From assembly GCA_902493155.1 (NCBI GenBank), contig CABUOE010000092.1:1-8307 (forward strand): a stretch of DNA of 8,307 bases, read 5' to 3'. Both the position numbers and the translations under genes were made by a program. Origin of the DNA: an uncultured Eubacteriales bacterium (GTDB lineage: Bacteria; Bacillota; Clostridia; Oscillospirales; Ruminococcaceae). Positions 1 through 7,248 of the stretch are shown here, piece after piece. A model generated the notes under the pieces. It was not told the origin of the DNA, did not search any database, and saw only the letters and a program-made list of their open reading frames with translations. Position 1 is the stretch's first letter. Every line of letters begins with the position of its first letter.

Positions 1-74
1 CAAACGGCAAAATGGCCGCGAACACCACCATCGGCGGATATAAAGTAGATGCCAATGGTGCGTGGGCGAAATAG
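1..74 (+). CDS. C-terminal end of a CW-repeat (choline-binding-type) surface protein, partial
   Basis: Only the last 24 codons are in the window; the gene starts upstream of base 1. The frame is fixed by the near-identity of these bases to 7017-7090, the end of the large gene: 71 of 74 bases match, and the stop codons (72-74 and 7088-7090) align. The translated tail has the same end-of-array pattern, with an NGKMAANT stretch, then GGYKVDANGAW, then Ala-Lys instead of Val-Lys. That tail caps an array of choline-binding-type cell-wall repeats in the large protein, so this gene very probably encodes another secreted protein held at the cell surface by such repeats. Its catalytic or binding part is not visible. 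It lies in the same orientation as the large gene, and an intrinsic terminator follows 7 bases after the stop, so the two are probably separate transcription units. Confidence 0.85.
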   Translation, partial: NGKMAANTTIGGYKVDANGAWAK

Positions 75-81
75 TATTACA

Positions 82-113
82 AAAAACTCCTAACTGAAAA
101 GTTAGGAGTTTTT
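82..113 (+). terminator. Rho-independent terminator of the upstream gene
   Basis: Bases 82-94 and 101-113 form a perfect 13-bp stem: an 8-bp core CTCCTAAC/GTTAGGAG extended by five A-T pairs, around the 6-base loop TGAAAA. The 3' arm ends in five T residues. It starts 7 bases after the stop codon at 72-74. The A run on the 5' side could let it work weakly in the other direction too. Confidence 0.9.
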
Positions 114-299
114 GATATAATTGTGGTTTTCAAAATTAAAATGGAATAGTTTATTTGTGAATAGTGATGTAATGTTATTTTTATCATGAACATTTATTTC
201 TATTTGAGAAATTCTCATCAATTCCAATTAAAAATAGCTACTATTTATATAGTTTTTCTTATAGATTTAATAAATTTTAGGTTTATCGTATAAATATTA
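114..299. other. AT-rich intergenic region without a gene
   Basis: This stretch between the terminator and the promoter of the large gene is very AT-rich, much more so than the coding DNA on either side. I see no open frame with a ribosome-binding site on either strand and no RNA gene. The only distinct element is the short palindrome at 205-217, listed separately. The AT-rich DNA just upstream of the -35 box (about 240-299) could act as an UP element or as bendable DNA. Confidence 0.6.
205..217. promoter_or_regulatory. Palindrome TGAGAA-A-TTCTCA, possible distal operator
   Basis: The two 6-base arms TGAGAA (205-210) and TTCTCA (212-217) are perfect inverted copies around one base. The same half-site occurs twice more around the promoter, as TTCTCA at 308-313 and TGAGAA at 347-352. 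Repetition of one half-site within 150 bases is what a dimeric repressor or activator would need, and the distance of about 120 bases between the two sites would allow DNA looping. No regulator gene is in the window, and in DNA this AT-rich some palindromes arise by chance. Confidence 0.35.
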
Positions 300-327
300 T
301 TGACATTTTCTCAATATGTGATATACT
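300..327 (+). promoter_or_regulatory. Vegetative sigma-factor promoter with extended -10
   Basis: A perfect -35 box TTGACA (300-305) is followed by a 16-base spacer and the -10 box TATACT (322-327). TG at 319-320 completes an extended -10 (TGnTATACT). The start of transcription is expected near 333-336, giving a leader of about 130 bases before the ATG at 464. A promoter this close to consensus is strong by default, which suggests control by a repressor or in the leader rather than by weak polymerase binding. Confidence 0.85.
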
Positions 328-355
328 CAGCTTGTAATCAGAAATATGAGAAAAT
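305..355. promoter_or_regulatory. Inverted repeat straddling the -10 box and start site
   Basis: ATTTTCTCA (305-313) and TGAGAAAAT (347-355) are perfect 9-bp inverted copies separated by 33 bases. The left arm lies just after the -35 box and the right arm just after the expected transcription start, so a protein bound to both arms would block polymerase. The core of each arm matches the palindrome at 205-217. The right arm alone would be transcribed, so this is more likely a DNA operator than an RNA hairpin. Confidence 0.4.
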
Positions 356-463
356 TTCAGAATATTGCAATTGAACGTTTTTGTTATTTGCAGAAAAAGG
401 AGGTATAGGGAGTATTAAGGGGGAACTATTAGTTTGTTTAGCGTAATAAAAGGAGGTTAGACT
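334..463 (+). other. 5' leader of the large gene with two Shine-Dalgarno sequences
   Basis: This is the expected untranslated leader of the large gene. It holds two near-identical strong ribosome-binding sequences: one at 394-404 with no ATG, GTG or TTG at a usable distance after it, and the functional one at 448-456. An open frame runs from a TTG at 381 to a TAA at 444-446, ending just before the second site. It has no ribosome-binding site in front of its TTG, and only ATA or ATT codons at a usable distance after the first one, so I do not call it a gene. I recognise no riboswitch or T-box. Confidence 0.5.
448..456 (+). promoter_or_regulatory. Ribosome-binding site of the large gene
   Basis: AAAAGGAGG sits 7 bases before the ATG at 464, an ideal match and spacing for Bacillota. 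It fixes the start codon, which is also the only one that places a complete signal peptide at the N-terminus. Confidence 0.92.
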
Positions 464-3400
464 ATGAAAGGCAAAAGACTAAAGCGCAGGCTGTCTATGC
501 TTTTGAGCAGTATGCTCGCAGCAACTTGTATTTTAAACAGTATTCCAGTCGGCGCGGTATCCTCCCGTTCTGTCATTGAGGATAATATTGCATTGGGTTG
601 TAGCTATGAAGCTTCTGTGGCCTCACATGGCAGCTATCCGGACAGCGGAGGAGAATTAACAGACGGACAAATTGGAATTAACAGTTTTTATGATGGTAAA
701 TGGGCAGGATGGTCGGGAAATGGAGACACTCCAGTCGAAATAACCATTGATTTAGAATCGGTTCAGTCATTTTCCAAGGTGGAAGCTGTTACATTAAATA
801 ACAATTCTGCCGGTGGAATTAAATATCCTCTTTCCATCCAATTTGATTATTCCGTAGACGGCAGCACCTGGACTTCCATTGTATCAGAGCCATTTCCGTC
901 TGACGCGCCGAATGATTCGGTATATACTTATTCCTATACCCTTCCTGAGGAAGTACAAGGACAGTATGTCAAATTGAGTTTTCCGGCAAATCGTTGGGCA
1001 TTCTTCTCTGAAATCAGAGTTCTTCATGTATACGAGGATACTACTCCAACTGCGGAGGAGCCCACTATTCATGAAGATCTTCCGGATAAACTTACAAAAA
1101 TGTCAGGCGATACGGTAACATTGTCTGTGGATGCGTCTGTTTCCGGCGAGGGAACCCTCTCCTATCAATGGTATAAGGATGGTACGCCTATCGGAGGAAA
1201 CAGCAGCTCTCTTACATTAGAAAATATCACCACAAATGACCGGGGTTCTTATCATGTGGTAATCACCAACACTGAGAACGCGCTCACTGCGTCGGTGACC
1301 AGTACAACCTGTGTCCTGAATGTCCAGAAAGAGCAAACAGGAGACGAAAATAACATTATTTCTGGCTTGTTCTACGTAACCAATCTCCGGGATGGTGATG
1401 CAAATGCCGGCACCGGAGACTTTAGCGGCAGCGGCGATGTCTATCGGTCTAAATTGACCGACGGCCAAAAGGCAGCTTATGGTGCCGGTTACAGTGCGCC
1501 GGAATTTCTATTGATGCACTGGCCTCTGAAAGAAGAGGAACGGATTGTACATATCAGCTTTGACTTTGGTTCTACTAAATCTTTCCAGCAGGTCAATATT
1601 GGTGCCTGGGGCGGTGGAAGCGGCATTCATATTCCTTCTAATGTTCTCATTGAATATCAAAAGGAGGACGGCAGCTGGACAGAACTGTATAATGGTTCTC
1701 TTCCTAAAACGGAAGCCCTTGCTTATCAGCAACTGGTGTATGCAGTACCTCGCGGACAATCAGTAACCGGTAAAGGAATCCGTTTTGCATTTGCCGTTTC
1801 CGGCTCCTGGATGTGCCTCGACGAAATTGAAGTTTTGGCAGAGGGAGACGGAAGCGTTCCTAATATCAATCCTCCTGCAGAATTTTCCGATCAGCCGGTA
1901 TTCACTGAAGATTTGCCTGCCAGCCTGATTAGAAAAGTTGGGGACAAAATTACACTGTCAGTTCATGCTACTGTCCAGGATGGCGGAACTTTGAGCTACC
2001 AGTGGTACAAGGGCGGAAGCAAAATCGGTACAGACTCCGATACTTATGAGATTGCAAGCGCAACAGAAGCGGACAGCGGCTCTTATTATGTTGTTGTTAC
2101 CAATTCGAAAGACGGGTTGTTCAACACTGCAGAAAGCGCCAATTGCTTCCTGACGGTTCAGAGTTCGGAAGATCCTCAGCCCTCTAACAGCCTGATTCAG
2201 GGGATCACCTATGTCACCTCCTACCGCGACGGCGATGCAGCACAGGGCAAAGGCGATTTTCACGCCTCCCATCCCGACGTGGGCAGGACCCGTTTGACCG
2301 ACGGCCTAAAGGCCAACAAATGGGGAGATGCTGCGACCGTCGGCTACAATGCGGCTACGGCGAAAAAGCCTTTGGACATTACCTTTTCCTTTGACACGCC
2401 GAAAACCTTCCAGGAAATTCAGTTAGGCGCCTTTGGCGGCGATAGCGGAATCGGAATGCCCAGTGATATCAAAATTGAAATGAAAAACGGCGGTGACGAA
2501 TGGATTCCTCTGTACAGTGGAAGTACTACTGCAGCGGGTCCCGGAAAACGCTATGTCTTTACTTCCCTGTATGACGCGGACATAACCGCGACAGACCTTC
2601 GTTTTACCATCGGAGCAAGCGGTTCTTGGATTTTCCTTGATGAGATTGAAGTATTTGAAAAGGCAACAGGCGAAACTCCTTTCGCTGAAATGGAAATGAA
2701 CTTCCAAACCCAGAACAATAATCTGGCACTGGGACTGCCCTATGAGTGTTCTTATGAGGCATCTTCGTCATACCCCGACACCAATCACACTGAGCTGACC
2801 GATGGCAAATACGCCACCACTAGCTATGCCCACAGCGGATGGGCCGGATTTTTGGATAATTCCGGCGTCAATCCGGTGGACATTACCTTTGACTTGGGTC
2901 AGGTCAAATCTTTTGAGGAAATTAAATTCAACAATCTCCGTTCCGGAAGCGTTGGGATCAAGCTCTTCAAAAACGTGCGTATTCAGGTTTCCAACGATAA
3001 GGAAAACTGGACGGAACTGGTTTACTACAACATCCCCGAAGCGACGGTCGACACTCTGTATTACCAGTACAAATACACTGCTTATGAGCCGGTTAAAGCG
3101 CGTTATGTGCGTGTCTCTTTTGGCTTTGCCGGCTGGGGCTTTGTAGATGAAATTGAAATTTTGGCACAAGCGGAAGGGCTCGCAGACGAAAGCAATAATT
3201 TAGCCCTGCACCAAAGCTACACTTCTAATCCTGCCGCAGATCCTGCGTATCCGGATACGGTTTCGTTAACGAAACTGACCGACGGCCGTACCGGTGCTGC
3301 AGACATGACACAGCTGGCGTGGGTCGGCTATCAAGCAGGAAGCGGTAACAACGAAATCGTCGTGGATCTGGGCAAGGAGGCATCCTTTGAACAGGTAGGC

Positions 3401-6400
3401 GCCAATTTCTTAAACGACGTGAATAATAATATCCTTGTTCCCTCTCAGGTGAATATTTCTTATTCCTCCGACGGGAATTCGTGGAAAGACTTTGCTCAAA
3501 AGGCTCTAAGTGCTATCGATTCAGATGCGCCGGTTGTTTACGCCTTCAAAGCGGCATCCACGACAGCGGCCAGCGGCCGGTATGTAAAATTCTCCTTCCC
3601 GGCCCAAAACCGCGTATTTGTCGATGAAATCGGCGTGTATGTCCATAAGATTATCTCAGCTGATCCCGATGAGGCAGATCCGATGCCTTTGGATACCAAT
3701 GACATCGCTATTGGCAGCACCTACACTACTTCCATTGCCCCATCCAGCAAATATCCCGATCATGATTATCAGCTGACCAATGGAAAACGTGCCAATCCTA
3801 TTTACTCGGATAGTCAATGGGTCGGCTATCAGCCTTCCGGCAAGGATGAACCATTGACCATTACTTTGGATTTAGGCCAATCTGAATCTTTTGAACAGGT
3901 TAAAATTGGATTTATTGAATCGTTGGCTCAACTACTTAATGTATATATTCCAAAAGATATTACAGTAGAGTATTCCGACGATAACTCCAGTTGGAAAACT
4001 TATCAGGCAACAACCAAATTGGAACGTCATGCTGGATACAATGTTTTGCGCTTCTATTCTGACCAAAACTCTGTGACAGCAAGATACCTGAAATTTACCA
4101 TGACGCTCCAGGGACTCACTTTTATCGATCAGATTGAAGTTTTAAAGGAATTCGTTCCCGGAGTAGACTCCAGCATGGCTCCCGACAATGCGGAAGTAAA
4201 AAATCTGGTTCGTGGAAGCAGTAAGGTCGGCGTATCCAGACCGGCGGACTTCCGGAATGCGGTAGAAGTACTGACCGACGGCCTTTACGGCGTCACCGGA
4301 AGTCAGTATGACCAAAATTGGATGGGCTTCCAAAAATCGTCTAACACGGTGAACAATCACGTGATGGTCGACCTGGATCTGACTGCAATGGGATCTGTTT
4401 CCAAGGTTGTCGTTCATTCAAGAGAAGACTCCGGCGTTGGCGTTACCACTCCTCAAAATTTGAAATTCTATGCTTCTTATAATATGAAGACATGGTCCTA
4501 TGTGGCCGACTTTAAGGCGGTAGCCGGAGAAAACGGCAAGGTCGAGCTTGTTTGGGACGGCGCGGCAGATGGATTTAACGCTTCGGCAGAGGGTTCAGAC
4601 GCAGTGTACACTCGGTATATTCGAATTGAATTCGACGTACCGGAAAATGGTTATGCATACCTGGATGAAGTTCAAGTCTATGGAAAGATGGGAAAATGTT
4701 CCAATGCTTCTCTATCCAAAGGCAGCGACGGCCTTTACAACGTAGCAGCAGGTAAATCCTATGAGGTACTACCGTTTAGAGGCCCCACACAGCATCCGGA
4801 TGCCGACAATCTGGAAATAACCGATTTGAATTTCGGTACCGAATCTCTGGAAGATTCTGCCTGGAGCGAACTCAATCAGAACGAGATGCAGGGCAATAAC
4901 TATGTAACCAGATGGCCTCTGAGGGAGATTATTGTCGACTTGGGCGATGTGAAGACCATCACAAAGACCCGTCTCCAGCTGACAGGTGTCTTTAACATGA
5001 ATTTCAGACGTCCTTGGGCGGTTTACACCTATGCCTCCATGGATGGTGAAACCTGGACGCCCTTGTCCAGAAACTATTCCGGCGGCATCTGGGGAAGCGG
5101 TTTTGCGGCATACGGCTGGCACAATACCGACAGCAGCGGAACCGACCACGACCAGACCGGAGGAGCCGCGATGATGGCGGCCCGTTATGTACGTGTAGAC
5201 GTAGAGCCTTGGATTTCCGCTCTGGTCAGCGAACTGGAGGTGTTTGGATACGACGGGCATCTGGAAGGCGCGGCAGTAGCAGAAAATGGCCGTTTGTTGG
5301 AGGATGGTCAAGAGTTCCAGCATGTAGGAGAAAGCACGGGCGGTATCAACGATTTGGTACTCTGCTACAATGGCTTTTACAATGTTGGAGGAAATCCGGA
5401 GTACGGCAACTGGAACCGTTCGGATTTCAGACCCTATCTGACTTATATCGATGAGGACGGCAAAGCCGTTGATACCATGTTTGACGGTATTTTGCTGTTA
5501 GGATTGAGATCCCAGTATGGGCGTTACTTCATGCAGACCGGTGACACCGATCACTTGCAGGAGGAAGATTGGTATTGGTATTTGGATAAGACCTTTGGCG
5601 AAGGCGGCGACGTTGACGAACTCAATGAGGCGGCCAAAATTGCTGCTGAAGAGTTAAACGATCCGGATTACAAGGTTAAACTGGTCGTCATGGATCCTGG
5701 AATCTATACCAGCCACACCAAATTTGGCTATTTGGGTGGGGATCACATGTTGAATTTCCAGGTTGATGCAGACTGGAAATACGCGTCTGACTGGTGGCTC
5801 AGCGAGGTTGAAAGAAGATTCAACGAAGGAAACTACGATCATGTAGAGCTCGCAGGTTATTACTGGTTAGATGAGCAGTATGGCTTTGGTGAGACCCTGT
5901 GGTATCAGGAATACCATCGACAGTGGGTACATGATCACGGATACAAGTTCTACTGGATTCCCATGTCGCCTGCTAATGGTTATCTGTGGGGACATGATGT
6001 AGGCTTTGACGCAGTTGCATTCCAGCCCGGCCATTACTTTACCAATCCTTATGAGATGAATAAGAAAGGTTATTTAGGCACTGGCTATGTAGAAAACTGT
6101 ATCGGCCTTGCCAGCTATGGCAATATGACCATTGAGTTTGAAATGGACTCCGCGACCTTTACCAATCATGCCAAGTACAATCAGTTCCTGGATTATCTCA
6201 ATGCAGCTCAAATGCATGGCATTGGCGAGCCTAGTGTTTACCGTGCTTGGTATCAGGACGTAAAAGCAGTTTTGCAGGCGGCATATTCGGGCAACGAGAC
6301 GGTTCGTTCGCTGTACGATTATATGTATCAGCTGAAAAACGGGGAATATGAGGTTCAGCCTTATATTGATCCCAGTGACTTAGGCGATGACCCCATGCTA

Positions 6401-7090
6401 TTCAAGATTCCAGGGTATATCTATGAAGGCCATATGATAGGAGGAAATGGCACTGCTATCGGTGGTGGCTCTTCCAGCGGCGGCGGCTCCGGCGGCGGAA
6501 GCACAACACCTTCTAAACCTACAGATCCCGGAACTCCTTCCACTGACGGATACACTTGGGAAGAAGTGGATGGCTCCTACAAGCTAAAAGACGCTGACGG
6601 CGAGTACGTCACCGGTTGGGCGAAAGTGGACGGCAAATGGTATTACCTGAATGCCGACGGAATCCGTCAGACTGGCTGGCAGAAAGTAGACAGCAAGTGG
6701 TACTATCTGAAATCCGACGGCGTAATGGCGACAGGCTGGCTCAAACTGGGCAACACCTGGTACTATCTGAACGCAGGCGGCGTGATGCAGACCGGCTGGC
6801 TCTACAATGGTGGAGTATGGTACTACCTCTACGAATGGGGCGGTATGGCCAACACCAGTTGGGTACAGGTAGGCAATACCTGGTACTACTTTAGAGGCAA
6901 CGGTGCTATGATGACCGGCTGGCTCCAGCAGGGTACCACCTGGTATTACCTGAAAGACAGCGGCGCAATGGCGACCGGTTGGAACTGGGTAGGCAGCAAC
7001 TGCTACTACTTTGCAGCAAACGGCAAAATGGCCGCGAACACCACCATCGGCGGATATAAAGTAGATGCCAACGGTGCGTGGGTCAAATAG
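464..7090 (+). CDS. Secreted giant multimodular DUF4855 protein with eight discoidin-like modules and cell-wall-binding repeats
   Basis: The protein has 2208 residues. Residues 1-31 form a signal peptide: a Lys/Arg-rich start, a hydrophobic core and a likely cut after VGA. Eight F5/8 type C (discoidin-like) modules follow at about 41-190, 296-460, 575-733, 751-902, 911-1060, 1079-1230, 1247-1407 and 1425-1597. Most show a LTDG-type motif, a 'DLG...F..V' strand and a closing 'DEIEV' strand. Ig-like modules (YQWYK, GSYYVVVTN) lie at 205-288 and 483-566. Residues 1630-1965 resemble DUF4855. Next come a Gly/Ser/Pro linker (about 1992-2026) and seven CW repeats (2051-2193). No LPXTG sorting signal or C-terminal membrane segment is present, so anchoring would be non-covalent. 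Expected role: a surface protein that binds and possibly cleaves a complex glycan. The module types are confident, while enzyme activity and substrate are inference. It appears to be transcribed alone, from its own promoter to its own terminator. Confidence 0.93.
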   Translation: MKGKRLKRRLSMLLSSMLAATCILNSIPVGAVSSRSVIEDNIALGCSYEASVASHGSYPDSGGELTDGQIGINSFYDGKWAGWSGNGDTPVEITIDLESVQSFSKVEAVTLNNNSAGGIKYPLSIQFDYSVDGSTWTSIVSEPFPSDAPNDSVYTYSYTLPEEVQGQYVKLSFPANRWAFFSEIRVLHVYEDTTPTAEEPTIHEDLPDKLTKMSGDTVTLSVDASVSGEGTLSYQWYKDGTPIGGNSSSLTLENITTNDRGSYHVVITNTENALTASVTSTTCVLNVQKEQTGDENNIISGLFYVTNLRDGDANAGTGDFSGSGDVYRSKLTDGQKAAYGAGYSAPEFLLMHWPLKEEERIVHISFDFGSTKSFQQVNIGAWGGGSGIHIPSNVLIEYQKEDGSWTELYNGSLPKTEALAYQQLVYAVPRGQSVTGKGIRFAFAVSGSWMCLDEIEVLAEGDGSVPNINPPAEFSDQPVFTEDLPASLIRKVGDKITLSVHATVQDGGTLSYQWYKGGSKIGTDSDTYEIASATEADSGSYYVVVTNSKDGLFNTAESANCFLTVQSSEDPQPSNSLIQGITYVTSYRDGDAAQGKGDFHASHPDVGRTRLTDGLKANKWGDAATVGYNAATAKKPLDITFSFDTPKTFQEIQLGAFGGDSGIGMPSDIKIEMKNGGDEWIPLYSGSTTAAGPGKRYVFTSLYDADITATDLRFTIGASGSWIFLDEIEVFEKATGETPFAEMEMNFQTQNNNLALGLPYECSYEASSSYPDTNHTELTDGKYATTSYAHSGWAGFLDNSGVNPVDITFDLGQVKSFEEIKFNNLRSGSVGIKLFKNVRIQVSNDKENWTELVYYNIPEATVDTLYYQYKYTAYEPVKARYVRVSFGFAGWGFVDEIEILAQAEGLADESNNLALHQSYTSNPAADPAYPDTVSLTKLTDGRTGAADMTQLAWVGYQAGSGNNEIVVDLGKEASFEQVGANFLNDVNNNILVPSQVNISYSSDGNSWKDFAQKALSAIDSDAPVVYAFKAASTTAASGRYVKFSFPAQNRVFVDEIGVYVHKIISADPDEADPMPLDTNDIAIGSTYTTSIAPSSKYPDHDYQLTNGKRANPIYSDSQWVGYQPSGKDEPLTITLDLGQSESFEQVKIGFIESLAQLLNVYIPKDITVEYSDDNSSWKTYQATTKLERHAGYNVLRFYSDQNSVTARYLKFTMTLQGLTFIDQIEVLKEFVPGVDSSMAPDNAEVKNLVRGSSKVGVSRPADFRNAVEVLTDGLYGVTGSQYDQNWMGFQKSSNTVNNHVMVDLDLTAMGSVSKVVVHSREDSGVGVTTPQNLKFYASYNMKTWSYVADFKAVAGENGKVELVWDGAADGFNASAEGSDAVYTRYIRIEFDVPENGYAYLDEVQVYGKMGKCSNASLSKGSDGLYNVAAGKSYEVLPFRGPTQHPDADNLEITDLNFGTESLEDSAWSELNQNEMQGNNYVTRWPLREIIVDLGDVKTITKTRLQLTGVFNMNFRRPWAVYTYASMDGETWTPLSRNYSGGIWGSGFAAYGWHNTDSSGTDHDQTGGAAMMAARYVRVDVEPWISALVSELEVFGYDGHLEGAAVAENGRLLEDGQEFQHVGESTGGINDLVLCYNGFYNVGGNPEYGNWNRSDFRPYLTYIDEDGKAVDTMFDGILLLGLRSQYGRYFMQTGDTDHLQEEDWYWYLDKTFGEGGDVDELNEAAKIAAEELNDPDYKVKLVVMDPGIYTSHTKFGYLGGDHMLNFQVDADWKYASDWWLSEVERRFNEGNYDHVELAGYYWLDEQYGFGETLWYQEYHRQWVHDHGYKFYWIPMSPANGYLWGHDVGFDAVAFQPGHYFTNPYEMNKKGYLGTGYVENCIGLASYGNMTIEFEMDSATFTNHAKYNQFLDYLNAAQMHGIGEPSVYRAWYQDVKAVLQAAYSGNETVRSLYDYMYQLKNGEYEVQPYIDPSDLGDDPMLFKIPGYIYEGHMIGGNGTAIGGGSSSGGGSGGGSTTPSKPTDPGTPSTDGYTWEEVDGSYKLKDADGEYVTGWAKVDGKWYYLNADGIRQTGWQKVDSKWYYLKSDGVMATGWLKLGNTWYYLNAGGVMQTGWLYNGGVWYYLYEWGGMANTSWVQVGNTWYYFRGNGAMMTGWLQQGTTWYYLKDSGAMATGWNWVGSNCYYFAANGKMAANTTIGGYKVDANGAWVK
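584..5254 (+). repeat. Stack of eight F5/8 type C modules, two with Ig-like partners
   Basis: This region encodes residues 41-1597. Modules 1, 4, 5 and 6 open with an N-[LI]-A-[LI] type strand and share a 'YPD...LT[DN]G' segment. Modules 2 and 3 are a different subtype that opens with a 'YVT..RDGDA' segment and contains 'LGAFGG.SGI'-like text; each follows an Ig-like module, so 1076-1843 and 1910-2662 look like a duplicated Ig-plus-discoidin pair. Modules 7 and 8 are more divergent, and module 8 directly precedes the DUF4855 domain. In known enzymes such domains usually bind galactose-type sugars or other glycans weakly, and stacking raises avidity. Boundaries are estimated by eye, within about 10 residues. 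Confidence 0.8.
5351..6358 (+). other. DUF4855-like domain, probable (beta/alpha)8 barrel
   Basis: This region encodes residues 1630-1965. Eight hydrophobic strand-like segments occur in order: 1630-1637, 1673-1681, 1737-1745, 1793-1804, 1828-1836, 1849-1856, 1887-1895 and 1921-1927. Polar and helical stretches separate them, as expected of a TIM barrel. The signature GYYWLDEQYG (1798-1807) ends strand 4 with D1803 and E1804; strand 7, NMTIEFEMD, carries E1891 and E1893. Asp or Glu residues at the ends of strands 4 and 7 are where clan GH-A glycosidases keep their acid/base and nucleophile. I assign DUF4855 from memory of the family (large Bacteroides and Clostridium proteins); the glycosidase reading is inference. 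Confidence 0.65.
6437..6541 (+). other. Low-complexity Gly/Ser then Thr/Pro linker
   Basis: This encodes about residues 1992-2026, a run of Gly and Ser followed by Thr/Pro/Ser-rich residues. It separates the probable catalytic domain from the cell-wall-binding array and should be flexible and extended, holding the enzyme away from the wall. Its GGC/GGT codon repeats make the DNA locally GC-rich. Confidence 0.8.
6614..7042 (+). repeat. Seven tandem choline-binding-type (CW) repeats
   Basis: Seven units of 20-22 residues (2051-2070, 2071-2090, 2091-2110, 2111-2131, 2132-2151, 2152-2171, 2172-2193) follow the pattern GW-x6-WYY[LF]-x3-G-x-M-x-T. This is the aromatic-rich CW_binding/choline-binding repeat, which forms a beta-hairpin solenoid that binds choline on teichoic acids in some species and glucans in others. 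Unit 4 has one extra residue and ends NTSW instead of TGW. Unit 7 has Cys (2180) where the other six have the first Trp of WYY. The DNA itself is repetitive, with recurring TGGTACTA-like segments about 60 bases apart. A 15-residue cap (2194-2208) closes the array. Confidence 0.9.
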
Positions 7091-7195
7091 TATCACCTAT
7101 TTCGGATAGCAGAGCTTTCCATAGCGACTGTTATCCAAGAACACAGCATTCTCCTCTATTCTCCTTCCATATATCTCCAGGATCTCCACCTAGAG
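7091..7195 (+). other. 3' untranslated stretch before the terminator
   Basis: About 105 non-coding bases lie between the stop codon and the terminator. The part at 7150-7190 is pyrimidine-rich with repeated CTCC and TCTCC blocks. I see no gene here. Such a long gap before the terminator is unusual next to the 7 bases seen after the upstream paralogous tail. Confidence 0.5.
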
Positions 7196-7247
7196 TACCG
7201 AAAAGGCCGGTCAATACGACCGGCCTTTTTGGTATCCTTCTTTTTTT
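7196..7247 (+). terminator. Strong Rho-independent terminator of the large gene
   Basis: Bases 7201-7212 pair with 7218-7229 in a perfect 12-bp stem (AAAAGGCCGGTC with its complement) around the loop AATAC. Beyond a G-T pair (7200/7230), TACC (7196-7199) also pairs with GGTA (7231-7234). T-rich DNA follows, with seven consecutive T at 7241-7247. The A run before the core stem makes it potentially bidirectional. Confidence 0.9.
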
Positions 7248-7248
7248 A

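Noticed and set aside
2768..3169. Antisense open frame of 133 codons and the plus-strand out-of-frame ORF overlapping it
   Set aside because: Both overlap discoidin-like module 4, which is well supported in the main frame. They are shadow frames.
4769..5323. Antisense open frame of 184 codons within the large gene
   Set aside because: It lies wholly opposite module 8 and its neighbours, shows no recognisable domain and has no upstream signals. The plus-strand reading is clearly coding.
6614..7042. CRISPR-like array suggested by regular repeats of about 60 bases
   Set aside because: The repeats are coding, diverge at wobble positions and translate to CW units. There are no unique spacers between constant repeats.
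6584..7096. Antisense open frame of 170 codons opposite the CW repeats
   Set aside because: It mirrors the periodic codons of the repeats on the plus strand. It has no ribosome-binding site, and its composition follows the repeat unit.
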